Shown in pieces: positions 21,581-31,930 of a stretch of 64,000 nucleotides of DNA (the first letter of the stretch is position 1; every line of letters begins with the position of its first letter). The position numbers and the translations under genes were made by a program. The notes under the pieces are model-generated. The model was not told the DNA's origin, did not search any database, and saw nothing but the letters and a program-made list of their open reading frames with translations. Source of the DNA: Immersiella caudata (lineage: Eukaryota; Ascomycota; Sordariomycetes; Sordariales; Lasiosphaeriaceae); contig JAULSU010000002.1 of assembly GCA_030512335.1 (NCBI GenBank), forward strand, positions 2,170,001 to 2,234,000, in the 5' to 3' direction.

Positions 21581-21669
21581 TCCGTGGGTTCGATCTGCCG
21601 AGGCGCGTGTGCTCCGTCCCACCAAACTTACATCAGGTATCAAACACCACCATAAGAGGTCGAGCGGGG

Positions 21670-21677
21670 TATAAGTA
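21670..21677 (+). promoter_or_regulatory. TATA-like box of TMLH
   Basis: TATAAGTA about 55-60 bp upstream of the ATG at 21732. Position and sequence fit a TATA element; no transcript data. Confidence 0.3.
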
Positions 21678-21731
21678 GAGCCAACACAACATGCGATAGC
21701 GACAAGTATAGCAATATCAAAGCAAGCCAAG

Positions 21732-23660
21732 ATGCTGCGCATCACGAACTTTACTCGCTGCCTAGCACGGGGTGCCGTGTTACAGCGGCACCTTGCTCGC
21801 GCCGTTTCTACCATCTCTACCGACCCTGTTCCGGTCGTCGAGCCTGATATACCTTCAGCGTCCAGCGCGGGTCTGACCAGCGAGAAGGAGGCACCGGAGC
21901 CTCCCTTGAGAAAATTCGTCCATTGGCGCACGATCAACAGAATCAACAATCATCATGAGGGCCTGTCAGTCGACCCTACAGAGGCGGCGGGCGGCGTTGC
22001 CGCAACTAGAAACCAGGTCCTGTGAGTCTCAACAGTCAACGACAGCTGCCCCAAAAGGTAATGCGAGACGCATGCTGGATGTGTCTGACTGACGGGTTGA
22101 CTTCGTAGTCCCTGGATATGGCTGCGGTAAGCTGATTGGCTTTTCTCATGAATAACCGCTTGAAATCGAACTCACTCAACTAGTGACCAATGCCGATGCG
22201 CCTCTTGTGTCAACCAGGATACTCAGCAACGAGATCTAAAAACATTCAAGGTATGCATGACATATCTGCACTCCACGCTACATTTCGGGTATCATCTCAT
22301 TTTCTATTCTAGATTCCATCCGATATCCGAGGCAGGGCCATGCTGCGTGATGACCCGGTTAAGCTCAAGCAGGTGGTCGACGTTGTGTGTCAGTCTTTGT
22401 GATTTCAAGAGTTTCCTCCGGCCACACCAACTTGGATGCTCACAGGCTGTAAACAGGGGATGACGGTCACACAAGTACTTACGATGGGTCGTTTCTCCAT
22501 CATTACAAGACGACAAACCAGCGGCCTAGCCACGCTGTTCCCTCGAGGTTCTTGTGTGTAGTTATCCATTTCCGTCTTGACCTGCCGTCGTATCCTCTTA
22601 CTCACCCGCCTCACCAGTGAGAGATGGGGGGCCTCTGGACCCAAACAGCCACCCATTGTCCAGTACAAGAAGGTCATGGAGACTGAAGAAGGTGTCCGGG
22701 TTCTCACCGATCTAATTGTCAGTGTTATCTCTCACCCCAAGACGCAATGCCAGTTCTGACGGTATTTTTCCCCCTGACCAGAGAAGAAAAGGGTTTGCTT
22801 TTGTTGATGGAACCCCGTATGACGACCCGGAGCATACCAAACGCCTCCTGGAGCGCATCGCCTTCATCCGTGTCACTCACTACGGCGGCTTCTACGATTT
22901 TACTGCCGACCTCGCCATGGCCGACACCGCCTACACCAACATTGCTCTTCCTGCTCACACCGACACAACCTACTTTGACGACCCTGCTGGCCTGCAAGTC
23001 TTCCACATGCTCTCCCACGAGCCGGACGCCACCTCCAAAGACCCCAACGCTCTGGGCGGCGAATCCTTGCTCGTGGATGGCTTCAACGCCGCACTTGAGT
23101 TGAAGCGCACAAGTACATGGGCCTACAAGATCCTTACCGAAGTTCCCCTGCCGTGGCACGCGAGCGGCAACAAGGGCATCGCGATCACCCCTGAGCGTAC
23201 ATACCCTGTGTTTGAGACAGCACCGGGAAATAAGGCGCTTCTCAGGATCCGCTGGAACAACGACGACCGGGGAGTTGTCCCATTCCATTCTGGATGCAGC
23301 CCAGTGGACTGGTATGACGCTGCCAGGAAGTGGAATGCGCTTCTGGAAGACAAGAGGCTGCAGTACTGGGAGCAGTTGAAACCCGGGAGGACGCTGAGTA
23401 TGCACATACTGATCGACTGCTCATCAAAGACTAAAGACTGACAGAGCATTAGTTTTTGACAATTGGCGCGTTCTCCACGGCCGCAGCGCGTTCACGGGGA
23501 AGAGGAGAATCTGCGGGGGTTACAGTAAGCAGACATTGCAAAATCTTCCTGCCTATGGTTCTTTGAATAACTCTCGCCAGTCAATCGCAACGACTTCATG
23601 TCCCGTTGGAGAACCCTCAATCGTACCCCTGAAGAGGTTAACAGGGTAGTTATTGGGTAG
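21732..23660 (+). CDS. Trimethyllysine dioxygenase (carnitine biosynthesis)
   Basis: Fe(II)/2-oxoglutarate enzyme that hydroxylates N6-trimethyllysine, first step to carnitine, usually mitochondrial. Nine exons: 21732-22021, 22108-22125, 22184-22250, 22313-22388, 22457-22547, 22618-22717, 22782-23397, 23453-23524 and 23581-23660, giving 469 aa. All junctions are in phase; introns are 55-86 nt. The N terminus (MLRITNFTRCLARGAVLQRH) looks like a mitochondrial presequence. The DUF971-like zinc domain follows: PWIWLRDQCRCASCVNQDTQQRD, with the Cys cluster. The dioxygenase core has FAFVDGTPYDD, the HxD pair (H273, D275 in PAHTDTTYF) and distal H428 in RVLHGRSAF. Exon 2 is only 18 nt. Exon 4-6 boundaries are the least certain. 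Confidence 0.92.
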
Positions 23661-24088
23661 AGTGTTTAGACGCTTATTCTGCAGAACACACGGCTCTAAA
23701 GATCAAACATTGGCATTAGAGTTGAATGGAGTGTAAATAAAAAGAAAGTTATATATCGGCCTGGGATTTGTGTTCCGTTGAAAGCAGACCGATCGTCTTC
23801 TATCCTATGTGTACCTCTTCAAACGCCCGCAATCACCACCAAACGAGCCATCGGTTCCGTCCAATGTACACGGTCGATGTAAATATATACAAATGCAGAA
23901 CCTCAACAGCGGCGTCTACTTCTATTCAGATACCTAACCACTAGCCCTCATCCCCCTTCCTTGCTCCTCTCCCGCTATGCATGCATGCAGAAAAAGGGAA
24001 GACAGCCCACAACATCAACCTTAGCTTTCACCTAGGGCTTTGCCCATTGCCCAGCCGCCCCTTTGACCCTCATTTTTTCTACTGCTTC
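23661..24088. other. Convergent 3' region, TMLH / FAD synthase
   Basis: 428 bp between two stop codons on opposite strands. AT-rich just after the TMLH stop, consistent with a 3' UTR. No gene seen. Confidence 0.4.
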
Positions 24089-25081
24089 CTACCGATCCCT
24101 CCCCAATCTTTCCTCATCATCCCTCACAAGCTCATACGCAGGCCTAAACCTCTTCCCCTCCGCATCTAATGCCAACGCCGGATTCGGCCTCGTGTTCGTG
24201 ACCCCTCCCAGCGACGAGAACCCTCGCTCATAGAGACAGCAGAACGGCATTTCCAGCTGGCGGATAAACTATGACCCATTATTAGCTTCCCATAACCGAA
24301 TCCTGCACGGAGGAAAACGTACGGCCCAAATCTCAGCATAGTGCCAATCAATCAATGGATTCACCCTCATAAACTGCGGCCAGTCCGCATCCGTCGGGCT
24401 GAAGTGCTCCAGAAACTCGCTGTGCGGATCGGTCCGGCGTGTCCCCATGAATATGGCGCGCACCGAGGGCCGATCGGAGAGGTAGGATTCGAGGGCGCGC
24501 CGCATGGGGAGGGCGTACCGGAGGAGGTCGAGGTGGTATTGTTGAGTGGAGGTGGCAACGAAGTCTTCTACTTCGGGGAAGGGGTCGGGAGGGGCGATGT
24601 AGATGGCTTGGAGGGGTTGAGGAGGCGGGGACGGCGTTGGTGAGGGCGTTGGTTGTGGGGGGTGTTGAGGCTCTTGCTCGGGGAAGAGGGAGGGGAGGCA
24701 GGAGAGGATTAGGACGAGGAGGACGAGGCAGTCTTTGCCGCCGTTGTACGCGAGGGAGAGCTCGTCGGGTCTGGAGGCGGTGGTTAGTTGAAAAGTGGAG
24801 GGTGGGAGGTGTTTCCAGGGGTAGGGAGGGGGAACGGACTCGTATCTTTGGAGGGCTTTCTCGATGACGCCCATGGCCACGCGAACCTGGGATTGGGTGT
24901 CTTGAAGTAAGCTGTCATCATGCTTGCCGTCGACAAAGGCAATCACCTTGCGGCGCAGGGTGTAGCATATCTCGGGGAGTGTGGTTTTGCTTGCTTGGCG
25001 GGGCACCGTGGCGGCGCGGGGCACACCGTCTGCCGAGGCCGTCTTCGCGACACCGTTTGTGCGGGGCAAATCCTGGGTCAT
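24089..25081 (-). CDS. fad1: FAD synthase (FMN adenylyltransferase, PAPS-reductase fold)
   Basis: Transfers AMP from ATP to FMN to make FAD. Exons 24323-25081 and 24089-24268 give 312 aa; the 54-nt intron has donor gtacgt, a gctaat branch-like site and acceptor catag. Signature blocks are AYNGGKDCLVLL (GGKDC at 114-118), IFMGTRRTDPHSEFLEHFSPTD (from 210) and NPLIDWHYAEIWA/FIRQLEMPFC. YERGFSSLGGVTNTRPNPAL follows. A Pro-rich insert (residues 137-157, PEQEPQHPPQ and following) breaks the region after the first motif. The frame stays open 173 codons upstream of the ATG but lacks any other ATG, so 25081 is chosen. Confidence 0.92.
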
Positions 25082-25878
25082 TGCAGTGTTGAATACGGGC
25101 GGGCGGTCGTGGCAGGAAGCAGAGAGGAGCGCGGGGGAGCAACGGGAGGAAGTTGTGGTGTTCTTCGCATAGTAACACGTGTTTGGCAGAGGCTCAGCGG
25201 AGGTTCCGAGTCTTAGGAGCGGCGACGGGTCTCGCTGGAGAGTCAGCAGCACCAACACTGCCCGCTGCCTGCCGCCCCCCAGACTCGTGTGCGGGACCTT
25301 GTTTAAAGTGTGGAGGACCCTGTATTTTGTCGGGCCAGGGTTCCAAGACTTCCACCCCACATCTTTTTGGAGGTGGGGGGGGGGGGGCAGGCAAGGGAAT
25401 AAATCAATCACCGCCCATCCATGCCCGGGCAAATTGCTTGATGGCTTGCTGCTGTCGGTAAGTTTGTTAAGATTGGGATCCGTAGCGACGGGGTATTTGT
25501 CCCTTGCCCTCGGTGCAGAAGTGGTGTTTGGAGACGACGAATCTCGATCTTGGGAGGGGTGCCCCTCCCGTTCTCCGTCCCCGTCTTCCGGACTATGCAC
25601 ATTTCGTATTGCTTTGCAACGTTTTGGAACCTATTGGGTAGCTTCCGGCCCCGCGCCGCTACCCGCTCCACTGAGACGGCATCACACAAATGTTTGGGCA
25701 CCACAGAGGTGCTCGACTGGGCTGGCATGCACGATGTGCAGGTATAAGTACTTGGTGAGGAGTAAAAATGTCAGGATGAGTTGATTGCAGCTTCTTGAGA
25801 GCTTTGCCTCCGGTCTCCCGTCCCGAGTCACAAACCTTACGCGCACCCACGAGCCCCTGAAGATCTCCAAACATCAAA
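25082..25878. other. Divergent promoter region, FAD synthase / SDR
   Basis: 797 bp between divergent starts. It holds a run of 13 G at 25375-25387. The open minus frame upstream of FAD synthase has no ATG and no domain. No other feature recognised. Confidence 0.4.
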
Positions 25879-27010
25879 ATGGCCGAGGACATGCAAGATG
25901 GCAAGTTTGTGCATCACAACACAGAAGCCCCCCGAGCGGGCAGCGTGTTGCCTCTCTTCTCCCTGAAGGGCAAGACGGCTGTTGTCTCGGGAGCTGCCGC
26001 CGGAATCGGCCTCGCCATCGCCGAAACGTTCGCAGAGGCCGGCGCAAATGTCGGTCTTCCCTTGCCACCATCTAACTCCTATCGTGGCTATTCGTGGCTT
26101 TGTTAGTTGTCTCGGGCGTGACGTGAGCGCGCTTGACACATTGCGTTGCCTACCTGTAGAAGAGGCCTTCGAGAGACGTAACTGACGGACATTATCCTAG
26201 GTAGCGATATGGTACAACAGCAACAAGATCGCAGTCCAGCGTGCCGCCGAGATTGAGAAGAATTATGGCGTCAAGTGTACACCACCTGCCCGTCCATAGT
26301 AGCAATACCTTCTGACACACCCCTAGGCAGAGCCTACCCCGTTAACGTGACCTCGTACTCAGCCGTCGAAACTGCTATCAACAACATCGTCACCGAATTC
26401 AACGGCCGTCTCGACATCTTCGTCGCGAACTCCGGCATCCCCTGGACTGACGGTCCCTCTCTTGATGGTCCTGTCGAGAACTTCAACAAGGTCCTCACCA
26501 CAAACGTGGACGGCGTGTTCAACTGTGCCCGCGCCGCCGGCCTCCACTGGCGACGCCAAAAGCGCGAGGGAACAACCCTCGACGGCCGCAAGCTGGAAAA
26601 CTACTCGCAGGGTAGCTTTATCGCCACAGCAAGCATGAGCGGGCACGTTGTGAATTTGCCGCAACTGCAGGCGCCGTACAACGCTTCCAAGGCGGCCGTG
26701 ATTCATCTTGTCAAGTCGCTTGCGGTGGAGTGGGTTGGGTTCGCGAGAGCGAATACAGTTTCGCCAGGCTATATCAAGACAGAGATTTCAGATTTTTGCT
26801 CACCCGAGGTTAAAAGGGTTTGGCATGACAAAATTCCGATGGGGTACGTATGTATTGCCCGCTTTCAAGCGAACTGGATGCTAACGGCTTGGAAGACGTG
26901 AAGGTGAGACGGTGGAGCTGAAGGGGGCGTATCTTTACCTGGCGTCTGATGCGTCTTCGTACACGACGGCAGCAGATTTAACCGTTGATGGAGGGTACTG
27001 TGCTGTTTAA
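25879..27010 (+). CDS. Short-chain dehydrogenase/reductase, sorbose/L-xylulose-reductase type
   Basis: Four exons: 25879-26049, 26201-26276, 26327-26843 and 26896-27010, giving 292 aa. NADP-binding SGAAAGIG is at 37-44, VANSGIP near 116, the catalytic Ser in SMSGHV (185-190), and YNASK at 200-204. The sequence LFSLKGKTAVVSGAAAGIG and NVAIWYNSNK resemble fungal Sou1/L-xylulose or mannitol reductases, so a role in sugar-alcohol metabolism is likely. The exact substrate cannot be read. The first intron has two equivalent borders, 26050-26200 or 26054-26204, which give the same protein. The C-terminal VDGGYCAV is the usual SDR ending. Confidence 0.88.
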
Positions 27011-27264
27011 ACGCATTGAGTTGCCCCTGAGACAAAATACATCTCAACAAGAACAACGCTAGCTGCCCACGTATCTAAAAGTAGAATCCAAACCCCCCCC
27101 CGAGAAAAAAAAAAGAAAACATAACTCCTTGTGTTAGATACCTGGAATCCCGATCCAACGCCCGCGGTAACCCCTAAACTCTCAAACCCCAATGAAGGTG
27201 TACCCACCACCCCCAACACCTATTCATACCCTCTCCTTCTATATTCTGGCCGGTGGCTGCCCTC

Positions 27265-29163
27265 CTATTTAGAAGCACCGGTAATTTTACTCCAGAACCA
27301 TCCAGCGGACTTGCCCGTCGCCACCAATGGAGACAAGATGACTGTGTTCCAAATCTCCTTCCCATCAATAAACAATCTATACTTCAAACTGCTCTGATCG
27401 CCCTGCTCCAGATTCTCAATGGTGATGGCTCCAAATTTTGAGTTTCCCTTGTTGATATACTTGATCTTTACGTCCTCGTTGTCTGTCTGCCTGTACGTCG
27501 GAATCGGCGAGTAAAACTGGCTGAGCGGGCTAACCGAGAACTCCCACACCACGGCTGACTCCGGCCACTTCGAATCTGGCGGCGGAGGGAACTTTGTTGC
27601 TGCGAACTCGTGTCTGTCGCCAGAGAGGACGACGACACCGACTCCACGGGCAGCGCAATCCCACATGGCTTCAAGGATGCGACGTCTTTCGGCGAGAAAA
27701 CCGCCCCAGGTGTCCCGAGTGTTGACACGCCAGTTCTTCGTAAAGGGAACCGATGATCCGACAATCTTCCAGTTAACTCCCTTTGGTTCAGGTCTGTTGA
27801 GGAAGGCGAGAAAGTCGACGAGCTGGTCGGGGCCGAGCATGGTCTTATCGGAGCTATTGGCAGGTAGCCCGTTGCTAGAACGATAGGAGCGTGTGTCGAG
27901 GAGGAAAAACGAGGCAGGTCCTTGCTTAAACTCAAAGTAGGAGGCGCCGCTACGTGGACTGAAGGCTCCAGCTTGCTTAGCTAGCGGCGGGTTGGCGGCG
28001 GCGTGATAATGGCGATAGGGGTCGACAGCTGTTGAGTAAACTCCGGTAGAGTTGGAGGACCAATCGTTGGCAATCTCGTGGTCGTCGATGACATGGATCC
28101 AACTAAGGTTTTGGCCCACGAATTGCCACTCTGGGGATGCATATACCTGCCGGTACTTCTGGCGGTAGTCCTCGACATTTTTCCCCCACCATCGTGGCAC
28201 ATCAACGTAGATGAAGTCACCCAGGAAGAGCATGAATTGGGCATTGAGAGACGGTAGCACCTTTGCCAGATATTTAAATCCAGGAATCGAAAGGGGGTGG
28301 TCGGTGGGGTTGTAAGGAAGGCGGCTAACGATGCACGACGTCGATAGAAACGTGAAGGGACCCTCACGAGTCTCGTGGGCGTGACCAACAGGAGGTGGTG
28401 ATGTGAATTCTCCAGTGTGGTTGTTCGAAGTCCTCCATTCGTATGTTCTCTGTTTGGAATGCCGGAGCGGGACCGTCAAGACGGCAGTGTAATCAGACTC
28501 ATTCCCAGTCCATCTGACGCCGCCAGCAGGCTGCCACAAGGGGTTGTCGAACGGGGGTTTGGGGTCCTTGACGCGAATTTCGACCGTAACTGGCATCTTT
28601 GACTGATCCGGCTCCCTTATGAGAAGCTTGGCGTCATTCTCGGAGACGTATCCTAGCCTCACAAAAGAGAGGTCGTTTGCTTTGTAGTTGTGTTCTCGGT
28701 AGAGTCGGTCGGCAACAAGTCCCACGCAAAGGGCGTTGATAAGAAGTGCGGTTCCCGAGAGCAGAAGACTTCTTGGATTTGGTGCGCCCGTTAGAAGTGA
28801 CCGCCATAGGCGCAACGGCTTCTTTTCGACTGATACCGTTTCCTGAATCTCGAGCTTCTGGTCGACAATCTTAGGCTCCTGGAAGCCATTCACTCCGTTT
28901 TCGCCGTAGACCCCAATGATCTCACCATCCTCCGGGGAATCCTCCTTGACCGTCGTCTCAGTGAGCACCACGTCCACATGGTCGACGAGTCGGTAGCTTG
29001 GCTCTTTGCGGTATCCCGCGACGAAGGTGGGGAGGTAGAGCGCAAACAGAGTGAAAACAAGGGCAGGAACGATTGGAAGCAGTGCCCATCGTAGAAAGAA
29101 GTAGGTGAGAAGCCTCAGCGTAACGGAACACGCTGTTGCAAATTTGGTCTGTCGTGTAGGCAT
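27265..29163 (-). CDS. PhoD-like metallophosphatase, membrane anchored
   Basis: Single exon, 632 aa. Hydrophobic segments at residues about 12-50 (LTYFFLRWALLPIVPALVFT and on) and about 133-152 (SLLLSGTALLINALCVGLVA) suggest membrane anchoring, with the catalytic part on the lumenal or outer side. PhoD-type metal motifs are present: FLSTSCIV, MLFLGDFIYVDVP, WIHVIDDHEIANDW and VVVLSGDRHEFAAT. An N-terminal beta-sandwich part (VTVEIRVKDPKPPFD, TAVLTVPLR) precedes it. Fungal members are commonly annotated alkaline-phosphatase D-like with unknown substrate. The gene converges with the SDR gene and its promoter borders the transposon. Confidence 0.9.
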   Translation of the reverse strand: MPTRQTKFATACSVTLRLLTYFFLRWALLPIVPALVFTLFALYLPTFVAGYRKEPSYRLVDHVDVVLTETTVKEDSPEDGEIIGVYGENGVNGFQEPKIVDQKLEIQETVSVEKKPLRLWRSLLTGAPNPRSLLLSGTALLINALCVGLVADRLYREHNYKANDLSFVRLGYVSENDAKLLIREPDQSKMPVTVEIRVKDPKPPFDNPLWQPAGGVRWTGNESDYTAVLTVPLRHSKQRTYEWRTSNNHTGEFTSPPPVGHAHETREGPFTFLSTSCIVSRLPYNPTDHPLSIPGFKYLAKVLPSLNAQFMLFLGDFIYVDVPRWWGKNVEDYRQKYRQVYASPEWQFVGQNLSWIHVIDDHEIANDWSSNSTGVYSTAVDPYRHYHAAANPPLAKQAGAFSPRSGASYFEFKQGPASFFLLDTRSYRSSNGLPANSSDKTMLGPDQLVDFLAFLNRPEPKGVNWKIVGSSVPFTKNWRVNTRDTWGGFLAERRRILEAMWDCAARGVGVVVLSGDRHEFAATKFPPPPDSKWPESAVVWEFSVSPLSQFYSPIPTYRQTDNEDVKIKYINKGNSKFGAITIENLEQGDQSSLKYRLFIDGKEIWNTVILSPLVATGKSAGWFWSKITGASK

Positions 29164-29605
29164 TTTGGCGTCTTGACGTCAACAACGAAAACGCCGTGTC
29201 GTAAGTAATGGCAGCGTTCCACCCTCTCGAGAACAGAACCGATAAACCATTCGAGGTCGAGGCTCACAAAATGGTGGCTGGTTCCCTTTCAATTTATGCC
29301 CAGCACAACTGCTCAAGACAAATAATTGTTGCTTATATACAGCTTGGCAGACGTTCCGCCATGTGAACGTCTTTGTCCTGACGCAACCAGATGCAAGCGT
29401 TGTAGGAGGACGTCATTGCTCCTTCATCCGGAGGGACACCCCCGGCAGATGCCCCTGCGCTGCCAAGCCCCAAGAACAAGCCCTGCAACCCCTCACGTAG
29501 TGGGAGAAATGTGTTTGACCATCAAGAGCCCTGTACTGGAATTGAGGAGCTGCTTTCTAAATGCGAAGAGGCATTCGAAGGATTTTTCTGGTGCATATCA
29601 TGCTA
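29164..29605. other. Promoter of PhoD gene, left flank of transposon
   Basis: 442 bp between the minus-strand PhoD start and the left transposon end. Short open frames only; nothing else recognised. Confidence 0.4.
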
Positions 29606-29644
29606 CAGTGGGCGGCAAAAAGTTCAGATCTGCCAAGAAGTACC
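29606..29644 (+). repeat. Left terminal inverted repeat
   Basis: 39 bp, 37 of 39 identical to the reverse complement of 30821-30859. The mismatches are at positions 5 and 21. Confidence 0.9.
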
Positions 29645-29734
29645 GCAGTAAGCGCTAAACCATATACAGCTAATACAGTACATCTCTTGCGACGCGTAAC
29701 AAAAAATAAACACAACACCAACATCAGCAACAGT

Positions 29735-30790
29735 ATGGCTCGTGGCAAAGAGCTTTCACCACAGATACGATCACGGATCTGTGAGCTCCATTCCCTTCGA
29801 TACAGCCACGCTCGTATACATAAGTTACATCCAGAGATTCCCCTCGGTACTATTAAATCGACCTTACGGCTTGAGAAGCTCCGGGTGGATAATCAGTCTC
29901 AACCACGTTCTGGAGCACCCCGAAAGATTACTGCAGAACAACGAGATCATATCTACGATGTAGTAACCCATATCAACCCTCACGCTACACACCGAGACCT
30001 CCTTGGCTTAGTCGATAATGTTGTCAAGGAATGATCTATGCGAGGCCTTCTCAATGAGCTTGGTAAGCGAAAATGGCGCCAACTTAAACGACTACAGCTA
30101 ACCGAGGCTCAGGCTGCAGCCCGACTCACCGGGGCTAAACGATGCGAACATTATACAGAGGAGGATTGGAAAGGACTTAAATGGAGTGATGAATGTACGG
30201 TGGAGCAAGGGGTTAGGAAACGACCAGTATAGACCTTTAATCGCCCATTAGAACAACTAGCTCAACATGATGTTCATGAGGTGTTATGCAGTGGGAAAGG
30301 TGTAAAGAAGATGCTTTAGGCTGGTTTTGGTCACGATACACGTACGGGCTGATTCCTCTTAATGGTGATCCTCTTTCTGTAAGGCAAGGAGTATCTGGAT
30401 GGGTTATTAGTTGCTTATATTTGGCCTAGCTTCTAGGCTTTGTTCAACCTGGAGATATCTTCATGCACGACAACGCATCAGTCCATACTGAAAGGGTAGT
30501 ACAGGATGTTCTGACTGGGCCAGGTGTTCGTTGTCATGATATGGCCACCTTATTCTCCAGACCTGAACCCGATTGAGAGCCTTTGGGCCCTTATGAAGGC
30601 TGAGATCTATAAGTTGTATATAGAGCTTAAGCGAGCGCTAGATACGGAAGAGACATTACAGCAGTTAATACAGGCTGCAAAGGAGGCCTGGTGGTCAATT
30701 GACCAGGAGGTTTTACGTATATTATCGCTGACGATGCCTAAACGTGTCACAGCTGTTTTAGAGGCGAAGGGATGGTATACCAAGTACTGA
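29735..30790 (+). pseudogene. Tc1-like transposase, broken
   Basis: Starts MARGKELSPQIRSRICEL with helix-turn-helix-like segments (YSHARIHKL, THRDLLGLV). Catalytic triad context is visible: WSDECTVE, then FMHDNASVH, then SPDLNPIESLW, with about 34 residues between the second Asp and the Glu. In-frame stops lie at 30032 (TGA), 30230 (TAG) and 30317 (TAG). A frame break comes near 30348, another TAG at 30427, and a second frame break near 30520. The last reading frame ends at 30790. The first three stops fall where Trp is expected in this family (KE-W, V-W-TF, ML-W-AGF). It cannot encode a functional enzyme. Confidence 0.88.
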
Positions 30791-30820
30791 GGGGCTATAA
30801 TTACCCAGTTAACTTAGCGT

Positions 30821-30859
30821 GGTACTTCTTGGCAGATCAGAACTTTTTGCCGCCGACTG
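30821..30859 (-). repeat. Right terminal inverted repeat
   Basis: Reverse complement matches the left repeat over 39 bp with two mismatches. It is followed by GG rather than the expected TA. Confidence 0.9.
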
Positions 30860-31095
30860 GGGATGCGACGAGGCGTGGGCTCTTTCCGACCGAAGGGTAG
30901 GGAGCTGTTCAGCTCGTTTCTCCCACGCACCCCTGTCAATTTCTGGGGCCCACTTGTGGCTCGAGCTTACCTTACACGTGTACGGCTGTGGAATTTGGAT
31001 TATCCGCCCAGAAGTCCAGCAGCTACTTGTTCAATTCGGCGATCGCGTTCACAGGGGAATCCGCAACAGAAGCAAAACTCATCACAACAGCGAAG

Positions 31096-31930
31096 ATGCA
31101 GCTGCCGTTAATATCCTGCGGCCTTCTGGCCTGCCTGATCGCACAGGTCTCCGCGACGGCGTTGACATACAAGCTCCAGGCCAACGAGAAGGCCTGCTTC
31201 TACACTTCGACGAAAACCAAGGGCGAGAAGATCGCCTTCTACTTCGCAGTGCGCACACCCACCTGATCTCGCGCTCTCGGTAGCCTCGATGCTTACAATT
31301 GGGTCATAGGTGCAAGCTGGAGGATCGTTCGATGTCGACTACGAGGTTACAGGCCCGAACGGCAAATACATCATGGACGGCCAGAGAGAGCGACAGGGCG
31401 ACTTCGTCTTTACCGCCAATGAGCCCGGCGAGTACAAGTTCTGCTTTAACAACGAAATGAGCACCTTTGCCGAGAAGTTTGTCGACTTTGAGATTTCGGT
31501 CAGTTCACCCCATGTTCTAGCTGTCGCTCAACCCCGGCGCAAACGCTGTTCGATCTCATGCTAACATAGGCACCCCTATTCAGGTTGAGAACGAAGCGCG
31601 CGTGAACCTCCCCGCCAAGCAAGGCACATCCCCGGAGCAGACTTCGGCCCTTGAGGAGTCCCTGTTCAAGATCTCTGGCCAGATGTCGACCATCACCCGC
31701 AACCAGAAGTACTTCCGAACCCGCGAGAACCGGAACTTCAGCACAGTTCGGAGTACGGAGAAGAGGATTATCAACTTCAGCTTCATTCAGATTGCCCTCA
31801 TCATCTCTATGGGCGCGCTGCAGGTGTTTATCGTGAGGTTCTTCTTCCAGGTAGGTCTTATCCGAGCTTTATCATCTTGTGAGCTGTAGCTGACGGTGAC
31901 AACTAGGGCGCGAGGAAGGGCTATGTATGA
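31096..31930 (+). CDS. p24 family cargo receptor (Erp2/3/4-like, gamma type)
   Basis: COPII/COPI vesicle membrane protein of the ER-Golgi cycle. Exons 31096-31248, 31310-31498, 31584-31850 and 31907-31930 give 210 aa. Signal peptide about 1-21 (LISCGLLACLIAQVSA). The GOLD domain covers about 25-115 with the conserved Cys pair in KACFY and FCFNN and the STFAEKFVDFEI motif of the gamma class. A heptad region follows, then one membrane segment (FSFIQIALIISMGALQVFIV). The short tail RFFFQGARKGYV carries the di-Phe COP signal. Introns are 56-85 nt with standard ends. An old Tc1 element lies 236 bp upstream of the start. Confidence 0.9.

Larger units (their letters stand above)
20736..21731. other. 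Divergent promoter region, calcineurin / trimethyllysine dioxygenase
   Basis: About 1 kb. It holds the perfect double telomere-repeat box at 21568-21580 and a TATA-like sequence at 21670-21677. The calcineurin frame stays open upstream past 21000 but contains no other ATG. Confidence 0.45.
29606..30859 (+). mobile_element. Inactivated Tc1/mariner element, impala-like
   Basis: A 1254-bp unit bounded by 39-bp terminal inverted repeats that differ at only two positions and start CAGT[G/C]GGCGGCAAAAAGTT. These resemble the ends of the Fusarium impala element. It encodes a broken DD34E-type transposase (29735-30790). A TA dinucleotide directly precedes the left end (29604-29605), as expected for this superfamily, but GG follows the right end. 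It sits 236 bp upstream of the p24 gene start. Confidence 0.88.

Noticed and set aside
22725..23405. 226-codon frame antisense to trimethyllysine dioxygenase
   Set aside because: Shadow of a well-supported exon on the plus strand.
25082..25600. Possible N-terminal extension of FAD synthase by 173 codons
   Set aside because: Open frame lacks any ATG, crosses a G13 run and shows no conserved domain; it looks like promoter DNA.
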